64,000 nucleotides of DNA from Salifodinibacter halophilus. Lineage in GTDB: Bacteria; Pseudomonadota; Gammaproteobacteria; Nevskiales; Salinisphaeraceae. The stretch spans positions 2,136,858 through 2,200,857 of the forward strand of contig JABEEB010000001.1 of NCBI GenBank assembly GCA_012999515.1, read 5' to 3'. The number at the start of each line of letters is the position of its first letter. Within the stretch, counting starts at the first letter, position 1. A model generated the notes under the pieces. The model saw only the letters and a program-made list of their open reading frames with translations, ran no database searches and was not told the DNA's origin. The position numbers were made by a program, and so were the translations under genes. Positions 10,028-17,941 of this stretch are shown piece by piece.

Positions 10028-11683
10028 TTGGTGATCGACGCGTTGCGCCGAAGCGTTCAGTCGTGCGCAAGTTGGGCATTTAGCACTTACGCTGCGCTGG
10101 TTGTACTTGCCTGTAATCTGATCACGTGGCCACTCCTGCTACTGATCCCTGGCGCCGATCGCCGCCGGGCGGTTGCGCGGTTCGGCACGCTGATGGTGGT
10201 TCGCCTGGCCGGTATCGGTTTGCGAGTGGAAGGTCGTGACAACTTGCCGCCGGGACCTTGCGTCGTGGTGGCCAATCATCGAAGTTATTTCGACGGCCTC
10301 GCATTGATCTGTGCGCTGCCAGCTGGCTTTTCCCCCATGATTAAGGACGCTGTGCGTCAAATCCCGGTTTTGGGGCGGGTGATGGCGCGCGCGGGCTCGC
10401 TCTACGTTCGTCGTACGCCGGCGAGAGAGGCTGGCCTCGATACGCTGCGTGTCATTCGCCGCGTTCGGGGTGGCGTGTCGCCCGCGGTATTTGCCGAGGG
10501 GACGCTGTCGCCGGATCATGGCCTGCTTCCCCTGCGCGATGGTGCGTTTTTAATCGCGGCGCGTGCCGGATTACCGGTTGTGCCGGTGGCTATCCAGGGG
10601 AGCGATAACGTGCTGCCGTCCGGCGGTCGACGGCTCCGATGTGGACGGATTACGGTACGAATTGGCCAGCCCTTATCAGCGGCTGGGCGCGATTGGGCGG
10701 CCGGCGGCGTGCTTAGAGATCGTATCGAGCATGCGCTCTGGGGCTTGTTATCGCCGGCCACTGCGTCGTGGCGGTCAACACTTTGTGCCGCCGACTATTA
10801 TGCGAAAGCACTGAGCGCGTATACCGACCCGGCGGTCGTTATCGATCTGGATACGCTATCGGCCTGTCTGCGCTCTACATTGCGTCGCTTGCCATCGAAA
10901 CCTTTGCGCTTCGATGCACGCGTGCTGGGTGATGCTGCCCTTGCACGTCGCATCTGGCGAAGCGATGTCCGGATCAATGCAGTGTTGTTTGACTGCGTCG
11001 GTACGGCGAAGGATTGGGTCAATAACCGGGGGTTTGACGATGCGCTGATTGCACCGCCTACTATCGAGTCCAAAGAAGCGGCACAAATGGCGATGCTGGC
11101 GGCTGAAACGCGACGCGTGGCCGTCGCCGTGTCGCATTCGGCCGATCTCGCAGCGTTGGAGCACGCACTGCAAGATTGCCGGCGCTCGCTCGTGGTTTGG
11201 GCGCGCGTGACCGATAGTGGCGCACAATCCTGTGATGCGGCGATCCAGCAAATCCAAACGATCGTGGATGTCTGCCGAAAACGTTCCGTATTTCGTCTGG
11301 GCGGTATTCTGATCGAGCCGGCCCAGCTTGAAAGGCAGTCGTGTGCCGGCGGTTCCGCCGCCGATGTGAAAACCTTGATCGAGCGAGCGGCAACGATTAC
11401 GACGCCCGTGTCAGTCCTTGGAGCGACCACGTCGATGGCGATACATCGATTGCGCTGTGTCAACGAAGTCGTGTTTGGTCAGGAGCTCGAGCAGGCGACC
11501 CCGGCTGACAGCAGCGGCTGGGTGTTTGCTGGGCGCACTCATGATCGGGCCGGGCGGCGCGGTGTCATGCCGATCGATGTCCGTTCACTACGCGGATGCC
11601 GCGAACGACGGATTGATCTGTATGGCGGGTCGATCGTGGCCGATCAGGCCGCGCCACGCGAGCAAGTAAACGTTAGCGGTTGA
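10028..11683 (+). CDS. PlsC-type acyltransferase fused to a degenerate PLP-barrel-like domain
   Basis: A 551-residue protein of two parts. Residues about 1-245 are a 1-acylglycerol-3-phosphate acyltransferase (PlsC) domain. It has an N-terminal hydrophobic segment, the catalytic HX4D motif as NHRSYFD (His84, Asp89), the FAEGTLS substrate motif and a PVVPVAIQG strand. Residues from about 265 resemble, by eye, the fold-type III PLP barrel of D-threonine aldolase/D-amino-acid deaminase proteins. The matches are DPAVVIDLDTL at the start, GFDDALIAPP in the middle, and a late VSVLGATTSMA then VNEVVFGQE. The position of the PLP lysine (RPHVKT in that family) reads LRFDAR, so the barrel is probably catalytically dead. 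The start is TTG 10028 or GTG 10031. Likely role: membrane phospholipid acylation with an unknown partner or sensor domain. Confidence 0.7.
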   Translation: MVIDALRRSVQSCASWAFSTYAALVVLACNLITWPLLLLIPGADRRRAVARFGTLMVVRLAGIGLRVEGRDNLPPGPCVVVANHRSYFDGLALICALPAGFSPMIKDAVRQIPVLGRVMARAGSLYVRRTPAREAGLDTLRVIRRVRGGVSPAVFAEGTLSPDHGLLPLRDGAFLIAARAGLPVVPVAIQGSDNVLPSGGRRLRCGRITVRIGQPLSAAGRDWAAGGVLRDRIEHALWGLLSPATASWRSTLCAADYYAKALSAYTDPAVVIDLDTLSACLRSTLRRLPSKPLRFDARVLGDAALARRIWRSDVRINAVLFDCVGTAKDWVNNRGFDDALIAPPTIESKEAAQMAMLAAETRRVAVAVSHSADLAALEHALQDCRRSLVVWARVTDSGAQSCDAAIQQIQTIVDVCRKRSVFRLGGILIEPAQLERQSCAGGSAADVKTLIERAATITTPVSVLGATTSMAIHRLRCVNEVVFGQELEQATPADSSGWVFAGRTHDRAGRRGVMPIDVRSLRGCRERRIDLYGGSIVADQAAPREQVNVSG

Positions 11684-11832
11684 GTCTTTAAAATCTGGGC
11701 GCTCACGCCGGCCATCTTAATCCGTAGCGCCATCGACGATGGACATGCTCACAATGCCGGCAACCGGTGGCCGCGGGCCGTATTGCGAGCTAGCTTGTAC
11801 GATATGAATCTTCGGTATCGGATAGTCGTGTT

Positions 11833-12558
11833 ATGAACCATTACAGCCTTGATGATTACACCCGCCCTGTGCTGGAAACGCCGGAGCCGGGCGCAAAGTT
11901 GTTACTGCACTCATGCTGCGCACCGTGCGGCGGTGAGATCCTCGAAGCGGTGACAGCTGCTGGTATTGATACGACGGTGTATTTCTATAACCCCAATATT
12001 CACCCAGCCGCCGAGTACGAAATGCGCAAGGACGAGGATAAGCGTTTCTGCGACAAACTCGGCGTGCCGCATATCGACGGCGATTATGACACCGAGCATT
12101 GGTTCGATCGCATCAAGGGGCTAGAAGACGAGCCTGAACGTGGCAAACGCTGCACGGTGTGTTTCGACGTGCGTTTCGAGCGCACCGCGGCTTACGCAGC
12201 AAAGCATGGATTTGGCGTGATTTCGTCGACGCTCGGTATTTCGCGTTGGAAGAATATGGAACAAATCAATGATTGCGGCGTGCGCGCGGCCTCGCGTTAT
12301 GACGACGTCACCTACTGGACGATCAACTGGCGCAAGAAGGGCGGTTCACAGCGCATGATTGAGATTGCCAAGCGCGAATCGTTCTACCAGCAGGAATATT
12401 GTGGCTGTGTCTACAGCCTGCGGGACACCAATCGTCATCGCCGTTCGCAGGGGCGACCGCGCGTGCAAAAAGGGGTCAAGTTTTATGGCCGCGAGGCGAT
12501 TACAGGTGGCGATGGCCGCGGTGAATACCCGGCGCGTGATACCGAATCAACCGATTGA
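11833..12558 (+). CDS. queH: Epoxyqueuosine reductase QueH
   Basis: QueH (formerly DUF208) reduces epoxyqueuosine to queuosine in tRNA, replacing the unrelated QueG. The 241-residue protein shows the metal-binding cysteines: HSCCAPCGG near residue 28, [15 protein letters not shown] in the middle, and EYCGCVYSL near residue 190. The conserved YFYNPNIHP and [10 protein letters not shown] segments are also present. The C-terminal 35 residues are a basic then flexible tail. It stands alone between the acyltransferase fusion and a CDF transporter. queF, another queuosine gene, lies at about 35.1 kb. Confidence 0.93.
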   Translation: MNHYSLDDYTRPVLETPEPGAKLLLHSCCAPCGGEILEAVTAAGIDTTVYFYNPNIHPAAEYEMRKDEDKRFCDKLGVPHIDGDYDTEHWFDRIKGLEDEPERGKRCTVCFDVRFERTAAYAAKHGFGVISSTLGISRWKNMEQINDCGVRAASRYDDVTYWTINWRKKGGSQRMIEIAKRESFYQQEYCGCVYSLRDTNRHRRSQGRPRVQKGVKFYGREAITGGDGRGEYPARDTESTD

Positions 12559-12610
12559 TCGAGCTGTTGCGTAGCGCGCTTAACGTCGTTGTTTGTGTCG
12601 GCAAAGTGAG

Positions 12611-13780
12611 ATGAGCGCTACCGAGCCGGCCGCAGGCGTGGGCGATAAAACGCGGGTGACGCTGCTGGGGGCGATTCTCAATTTGCCGCTGGCGGCGATC
12701 AAGATCCTGGCCGGGATTTTCGGTCACTCACAGGCGTTGTTGGCCGACGGTATCCATTCGGCTGCCGATCTGATCGGTGATGCGCTGGTTTTTACCTCGG
12801 TCCGTGTCGCTAGCCGCAACGCCGACGCCGACCATCCGTACGGCCACGCGCGCATTGAGACAGCGGCAACCGGTGGTGTGGCGCTGTTTTTGTTGATTAC
12901 GGCCGGTAGCCTCGCCTATGGCGGCGGGTTGGATGTCATCCGGGGTGATGCAAGTGGGGCAGCACCGACGGTTTTAGCACTCGCGGTGGCGCTGGCGTCG
13001 CTGGCGTTCAAAGAAGCGCTTTTCTGGTATACCTTGGCCATCGCGCGACGGACGCAGTCGCCGCTGCTACGTGCCAACGCTTGGCACCATCGTAGCGATG
13101 CGCTGTCATCGATTGCCGCCATCGCCGGCATCATTGGATCCATGCTGGGTGTGCCCATCGGCGATGGCCTTGCAACGATCGCGATCGCGCTCATGCTGGC
13201 GATAATTGGCGCACGCTACGGTTGGCAAAGTTTTCGTGAGTTAACCGATGCAGGGCTTACGCCGGACCGGGTGCGTGCCGTGCGCGAGCGGATCATGGCT
13301 GTGCCGGGCGTGTACCGGATGCGCCGGCTGCGAACGCGCGTCATGGGCGGTCACGATGCGTTTGCCGACGTCGGCGTGCTGGTTGATCCGTATCTGAGCC
13401 TAACCGAGGCACACCGCATCAGTGAGCGTATCAGCGCCGAATTGATTGGTGCGATCGACGAGATCGCCGACGTTTGCGTTCACATCGAGCCCGACGGTCA
13501 GGCCGATAAGCCGGCTGCGCATGGCCTGCCGTTGCGCGAGGAAATATTACCGACGCTGCGGACGCGCTGGGCCGTTGTCGACATTGCGCAACGGATCGAG
13601 CGCGTCGTGCTGCACTATGTCGAAGACGCGATATGGGTTGATTTGGTGCTGCCGCTCGAACTCGCGAGTGAAGACGCCACGCATCAGGCCGCGTTCGACC
13701 GGGCACTGGCCGACCTAACGACCGTTGCCGGCGTGCGCCTCTATTACGTCCGATGCGCCCGTGCTATGCACGGTGCATGA
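12611..13780 (+). CDS. Cation diffusion facilitator (CDF) family transporter
   Basis: A metal-cation/proton antiporter of the inner membrane that exports divalent metals such as Zn, Fe or Mn; the metal cannot be told from sequence. The start at ATG 12611 gives 389 residues, whereas a simple CDF protein has about 300. Six hydrophobic segments occupy residues about 15-210, with metal-site motifs DGIHSAADLIGD in helix 2 and HHRSDAL in helix 5. The first cytoplasmic domain runs from about 215 to 300 and contains AFADVGVLVDPYLS and HIEPDG. A further domain of about 80 residues with similar strand pattern (YVEDAIWVDLVLPLE) follows. A TTG 18 bases upstream is an alternative start. Confidence 0.9.
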   Translation: MSATEPAAGVGDKTRVTLLGAILNLPLAAIKILAGIFGHSQALLADGIHSAADLIGDALVFTSVRVASRNADADHPYGHARIETAATGGVALFLLITAGSLAYGGGLDVIRGDASGAAPTVLALAVALASLAFKEALFWYTLAIARRTQSPLLRANAWHHRSDALSSIAAIAGIIGSMLGVPIGDGLATIAIALMLAIIGARYGWQSFRELTDAGLTPDRVRAVRERIMAVPGVYRMRRLRTRVMGGHDAFADVGVLVDPYLSLTEAHRISERISAELIGAIDEIADVCVHIEPDGQADKPAAHGLPLREEILPTLRTRWAVVDIAQRIERVVLHYVEDAIWVDLVLPLELASEDATHQAAFDRALADLTTVAGVRLYYVRCARAMHGA

Positions 13781-13825
13781 CCAACGTATTGAGTCGCTCA
13801 CGGGCCGCCGAAGGCCCGCGCCTTA

Positions 13826-15190
13826 TCAATAAGCGAATTCGGTAAACACTGGATCGACCGATTCGCGCCAGCGCCCGTGATAGAGCGATAGCAGGTCATC
13901 CGCGGCCGTTGTCTCGCTGTCGGCGATGGCCTCCAGTTGTTTCAGGAACTGGGTTTCGTCGCGTTCGAATGAATCGAGGCGGGCCCGGCGCTCGAGCCCG
14001 CGGCGGGCGATCGCCAATACCTCGCGGGCGGTCGCAGCCAATGGTCGCCCGCGGAATGATGCGGCGAGACCGTCGACTGCGGCACGCTCGCGCAGATAGT
14101 GGCGTTCGTCGCGCGTGAAGTCGCGGCACAACTGCCAGGCTTCGTCGAGCGCCTGGCTGTCGTAACACAAGCCCGCCCATAAAGCCGGCAGCGCACACAG
14201 CCGTCCCCACGGGCCGCCATCGGCACCGCGCATTTCCATGAAACGCTTCAATCGCACTTCCGGAAACAGGGTGGTCAGATGATCATCCCAATCCGATAAC
14301 GTGGGATATTCACCAGGCAGCGCGGGTAGTTTGCCGGCCAGGAAGTCACGAAACGATTGCCCGGCCGCATCGAGATATTGCCCGTCGCGAAAGACGAAAT
14401 ACATCGGCACATCGAGCGCGTAGTCGACATAGCTTTCGAAGCCCATGTTCGACTCGAAGACCCAGTCGAGCATGCCAGAGCGGTCCGGATCGGTATCGGT
14501 CCAGATATGGCTGCGATAACTCTTGTAACCATTGGGTCGGCCCTCGGTGAATGGCGAATTCGCGAACAGGGCCGTTGCGATCGGCTGCAGCGCTAGACCG
14601 ACTCGGAATTTCTTGATCATGTCGGCTTCCGAGCCATAGTCGATATTGACCTGGACCGTCGAGGTTCGGAGCATCATGTCGAGGCCTAGCGAGCCGACTT
14701 TCGGCATGTAATCGCCCATGATTTTGTAGCGTTCGCGCGGCATCCATGGACACTCATCGCGTGCCCATTTGGGTTGGAAACCGAGGCCGATCAGGCCGGC
14801 GCCGAGCTCGTCGCCGACCGCTTTGGCTTGATCGAGATGGGCGTTGACCTCGTTGCATGCCTCATGGATCGACTCCAGTGGCGCACCGGCCAGCTCCAGT
14901 TGTCCGCCGGGCTCCAGCGTAATGTGGCAGCCACCGGACTCGAGCGCGACGACGTCATCACCCTCGAACATCGGCGTCCAGCCGTACTCGGTGAGTCGCT
15001 GCAGGAAGGCGCTGATGCTGCGCTGACCGTAGAACGGCAGTGGTTGGAGGCTGTCGCGGTCGAACACGAACTTCTCGTGTTCGGTGCCCAGGCGCCAGCG
15101 GCTTGGTGGTTTGCAGCCCTCTTCGAAGTAATTGATGAGCTGGCGCCGGTCACTTATCGGTGCGCCACCAGATTTTGAGGGTGCGGACAT
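13826..15190 (-). CDS. gshA: Glutamate--cysteine ligase (GCS2/plant-type)
   Basis: This enzyme joins L-glutamate and L-cysteine with ATP, the first step of glutathione synthesis. The 454-residue sequence belongs to the plant/alphaproteobacterial-like GCS2 class, not to the classical E. coli GshA fold subgroup. Recognisable segments are RLGTEHEKF near residue 33, ALESGGCHITLEPGGQLELAG (a pointer to about residues 84-104), MLRTSTVQVNIDYGSE, and FMEMRGADGGPWGRL. GGAG six bases upstream of the ATG supports the start. It is the only leftward gene between dnaK and greA and is divergent from ubiA. ggt at 46-47.7 kb and a nitrilase at 52 kb are other glutathione-related genes in the window. Confidence 0.93.
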   Translation of the reverse strand: MSAPSKSGGAPISDRRQLINYFEEGCKPPSRWRLGTEHEKFVFDRDSLQPLPFYGQRSISAFLQRLTEYGWTPMFEGDDVVALESGGCHITLEPGGQLELAGAPLESIHEACNEVNAHLDQAKAVGDELGAGLIGLGFQPKWARDECPWMPRERYKIMGDYMPKVGSLGLDMMLRTSTVQVNIDYGSEADMIKKFRVGLALQPIATALFANSPFTEGRPNGYKSYRSHIWTDTDPDRSGMLDWVFESNMGFESYVDYALDVPMYFVFRDGQYLDAAGQSFRDFLAGKLPALPGEYPTLSDWDDHLTTLFPEVRLKRFMEMRGADGGPWGRLCALPALWAGLCYDSQALDEAWQLCRDFTRDERHYLRERAAVDGLAASFRGRPLAATAREVLAIARRGLERRARLDSFERDETQFLKQLEAIADSETTAADDLLSLYHGRWRESVDPVFTEFAY

Positions 15191-15371
15191 GGCGAACTCC
15201 AGATGTTAAGCGACGACAGCTATACGCGCATCGCAATACGCTCTAGATGATAGCGACGCGCGTTGATTCAAGCGATTCATCTGGACGCCGCTAGCGGTCA
15301 AACTTTATGTCGACGCCAGTATGGCGACAAACATGATGGCTAGCACGCGAGACTTGAGCCACAATGGTCGT

Positions 15372-16238
15372 ATGTCGACGCTCGCATCCATCGCAGACCG
15401 CTATCTGCGGCTGACCCGTTTGAATAAGCCCATCGGTATTTTATTGGTTGGTTGGCCCATGCTTTGGGCTCTGTGGTTGGCCGCCGATGGTCTGCCCAGT
15501 GCGTGGATACTGACCGTGTTCGTAATCGGCGCGATCTTGATGCGCTCGGCGGGTTGCGTGGTCAACGATTTTGCCGATCGCCGAATCGATGGCGGCGTTA
15601 AACGAACCCGCGAACGTCCGATTGCGACTGGTGAAGTGACGCCAGGCGAAGCGCTCGTGCTTTGTGGTGTGCTCTGTGTGTTGGCGTTTGCGTTGGTGCT
15701 GACGTTGAATGCCGTCACCATTGTGATGTCGCTCGTGGCCGTCGGGCTGGCGATGTTGTATCCGTTCACCAAGCGCCTGACGTTTTGGCCGCAGGCGTTT
15801 CTGGGCCTGGCTTTCGGCTGGGCCGTGCCGATGGCGTACACTGCTGTGATTGGAACCGTGCCGCTAAGCGGTTGGATACTTTTCGCCGCAACCCTGGTCT
15901 GGGCGCTGATCTACGATAGCTTCTATGCCATAGTCGACCGCGACGACGACATCAAACTCGGTGTGAAGTCGACGGCTGTGCTTTGGGGACGCTTCGAGCT
16001 CGCGTTCATTGCATTGTTTCAGGTAATTTTTTTTGGCCTGCTGGTCGCAGTCGGTGTCGTTGTGGCGCTAGGCGCGGCATACTATGTCGGACTCGCCGTT
16101 GCCGCGGCCATGGCGGTCTATCATCAGTGGCTGACGCGGCATCGTGATCGCATGGCCTGTTTTCGCGCCTTCATGCAACATAATGTGATGGGCGGCATCA
16201 TATTCGCCGGCATCGTCATCGCCCAGTTGCTGGGGTGA
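15372..16238 (+). CDS. ubiA: 4-hydroxybenzoate polyprenyltransferase
   Basis: UbiA attaches the polyprenyl chain to 4-hydroxybenzoate in ubiquinone synthesis and sits in the inner membrane. The ATG at 15372 gives 288 residues, matching the family (about 290); an upstream ATG at 15321 would add 17 unlikely residues. Two Asp-rich motifs bind the prenyl diphosphate: NDFADRRIDGGVKRTRERP near residue 67 and YDSFYAIVDRDDD near residue 183. Eight or so hydrophobic segments and the opening LRLTRLNKPIGILLVGWPM are typical. No ubiC lies next to it. Confidence 0.95.
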   Translation: MSTLASIADRYLRLTRLNKPIGILLVGWPMLWALWLAADGLPSAWILTVFVIGAILMRSAGCVVNDFADRRIDGGVKRTRERPIATGEVTPGEALVLCGVLCVLAFALVLTLNAVTIVMSLVAVGLAMLYPFTKRLTFWPQAFLGLAFGWAVPMAYTAVIGTVPLSGWILFAATLVWALIYDSFYAIVDRDDDIKLGVKSTAVLWGRFELAFIALFQVIFFGLLVAVGVVVALGAAYYVGLAVAAAMAVYHQWLTRHRDRMACFRAFMQHNVMGGIIFAGIVIAQLLG

Positions 16239-16333
16239 CAGGCTGGCCACAGCTGCCGGGCGTTGGCCCGGGTTTGGGCGGCTCGACCGCTTGTGTCGCC
16301 TTTTGGTAATCTGCAAGTAATGATCCTTGGAAC

Positions 16334-16359
16334 GGCCGTCCGCGCTGGACGGCCTTTTT
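16334..16359 (+). terminator. Intrinsic terminator in the greA leader
   Basis: There is a perfect 8-bp stem (16334-16341 with 16347-16354), loop GCGCT, then five T residues. It ends 15 bases before the greA ATG. It may end the ubiA transcript, but its location means any message entering greA from upstream must read through it, as in the attenuated greA leader of E. coli. Confidence 0.8.
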
Positions 16360-16374
16360 GATTGAAGCGTTTTT

Positions 16375-16857
16375 ATGGACAAGACACCATTAACCGAATC
16401 GGGCGCGGAAGCCCTTCGCGCCGAATTGAAGCGTCTCAAGCAGACAGAGCGCCCGCGTATCGTGGCCGCCATCGAGGAAGCGCGTGCGCACGGCGATCTG
16501 AAAGAGAACGCCGAATACCATGCGGCCAAGGAAGAACAAGGGTTCAACGAGGATCGGATCGCCGACCTGGAACGAAAAATCGCCTCGGCGCAGATCATCA
16601 ACGTGGTCCAGGCGGGCGAGCAGGCCGGCGATCGAATCGTGTTCGGCGCCACCGTCCAGTTGGCTGACGAGAATTCGGGTGACGAATTCGCTTACCAGAT
16701 CGTTGGCGAGGATGAGGCCGATATCAAATCGGGCCTTTTATCATTCGCCACACCTATCGCCCGCGCACTGATCGGTAAATCCGAGGGTGATGTGGTCGAT
16801 GTTGATGTGCCGGGCGGTCAGCGAACGTTGGAAATACTGGCGGTCAAGTACGTCTGA
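16375..16857 (+). CDS. greA: Transcription elongation factor GreA
   Basis: GreA enters the secondary channel of RNA polymerase and stimulates cleavage of backtracked transcripts. The 160-residue protein has the N-terminal coiled-coil hairpin (about 1-75) with the acidic tip in the [19 protein letters not shown] region, and a C-terminal FKBP-like domain (about 80-160) ending in [10 protein letters not shown]. Its place just before yhbY, rlmE and ftsH is the usual backbone order. The ATG lies in a T-rich stretch immediately after a terminator hairpin, with only a weak GAAG-type ribosome site. Confidence 0.97.
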   Translation: MDKTPLTESGAEALRAELKRLKQTERPRIVAAIEEARAHGDLKENAEYHAAKEEQGFNEDRIADLERKIASAQIINVVQAGEQAGDRIVFGATVQLADENSGDEFAYQIVGEDEADIKSGLLSFATPIARALIGKSEGDVVDVDVPGGQRTLEILAVKYV

Positions 16858-16889
16858 TCCCCGTGTTTTGTACCGGGCGCCAGAGTCTT

Positions 16890-17189
16890 TTACGGCGAAT
16901 CGTCATCCGCTGTTTCGTCCGGGTTGGGTCGATAGAGCGTCGCGGTATGGCCGATTCGCTGCACGCATTCGGCATCGACCCGCGCACAGGCGTCATCGAC
17001 TAATGTCCGACGCGTCGCGCGGTCGGGTGCATCAACGCGGATTTTGACCAGTTCGTGTGCGCTGAGTGTGGCGTCCAGTTCAGCGACGACCGCGTCGCTC
17101 ATGCCGGCGGCGCCGGCGCGAACGAGGGGTTTGAGATGGTGGGCCCGGCGCTTCAATGCGCGTCGATCGGGTTGTTGTTCGTTTGCCAT
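16890..17189 (-). CDS. yhbY: CRS1/YhbY-domain RNA-binding protein
   Basis: A 99-residue single CRM (CRS1-YhbY) domain protein. The typical start LKRRAHHLKPLVRAGAAGMSD is followed by ELDATLSAHELVKIRV and a late IGHTATLYRPNPD. YhbY associates with the pre-50S ribosomal subunit and is thought to help its assembly. It is divergent from rlmE, with 42 bases between its ATG and the proposed rlmE start. The acidic end DETADDDSP is a local addition. Confidence 0.93.
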   Translation of the reverse strand: MANEQQPDRRALKRRAHHLKPLVRAGAAGMSDAVVAELDATLSAHELVKIRVDAPDRATRRTLVDDACARVDAECVQRIGHTATLYRPNPDETADDDSP

Positions 17190-17231
17190 TATCGTGATCT
17201 ATGAGATTTGTGCTTGGTGAGTATAGAGGCA

Positions 17232-17873
17232 GTGTCTAAGCGACGCGGCAACAACGCGTGGCTGAACCGTCAACGCGCCGATCCTTATGTCGCGAAGGCG
17301 CACACTGACGGGTATCGCGCACGCTCGGCCTACAAGCTGGCGCAACTCGACGAGCGTGATGATCTGCTCGCGGGTGTTGGTTGTGTTGTCGACCTCGGGG
17401 CCGCGCCCGGCGCTTGGAGTCAGTACTGTCGGCGGCGAGTGCCCTCGGCCCGAGTGCTGGCGCTGGACAGACTGGCGATCGAGCCGATTGACGGTGTCGA
17501 GATTCTGAGTGGGGATTTTACCAGCGACGATACGCTACATCGCTTATTAGCGACATTTGGCGATGCTCGCCCCGATCTTGTACTTTCGGATATGGCCCCC
17601 AATGTCTCCGGTGTTAAATCGGTCGATCAAGCGGCGATCATGGATCTCGCTGAGTTGACTCTGGATTATTGTGAGCGTGTGCTGGCGGATGGCGGCAATG
17701 CGGTTATCAAGGTGTTTCAGGGGGCCGGGTTTGACGCCCTCGTCGGCTCGGCTCGGCGATGTTTCAAACAGGTCACGGTCCGCAAGCCCGATGCTTCGCG
17801 TGATGCAAGCGCCGAAGTATATTTGGTGGGCCGTAGTTGGTGTGGTGTCCGTCAGGAATCGTCGGACGTATGA
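17232..17873 (+). CDS. rlmE: 23S rRNA (U2552-2'-O)-methyltransferase RlmE
   Basis: RlmE (FtsJ/RrmJ) methylates U2552 in the A loop of 23S rRNA late in 50S assembly and is heat-induced in E. coli. The SAM-binding motif VVDLGAAPGAWSQY, the DLVLSDMAPNVSG segment and the catalytic-tetrad Lys regions (RSAYKLAQLDE and AVIKVFQG) are visible. The start is uncertain. GTG 17232 gives 213 residues (E. coli 209), but GTG 17217 and TTG 17208 are in frame upstream and none has a well-spaced Shine-Dalgarno. It precedes ftsH, the usual partner. Confidence 0.94.
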   Translation: MSKRRGNNAWLNRQRADPYVAKAHTDGYRARSAYKLAQLDERDDLLAGVGCVVDLGAAPGAWSQYCRRRVPSARVLALDRLAIEPIDGVEILSGDFTSDDTLHRLLATFGDARPDLVLSDMAPNVSGVKSVDQAAIMDLAELTLDYCERVLADGGNAVIKVFQGAGFDALVGSARRCFKQVTVRKPDASRDASAEVYLVGRSWCGVRQESSDV

Positions 17874-17941
17874 ACGACGGGGCCGTTACAATGCGGTCCA
17901 ACGATTTTGCATCGGTCGCGTAAGCGGCCGGGGATTTTAGA

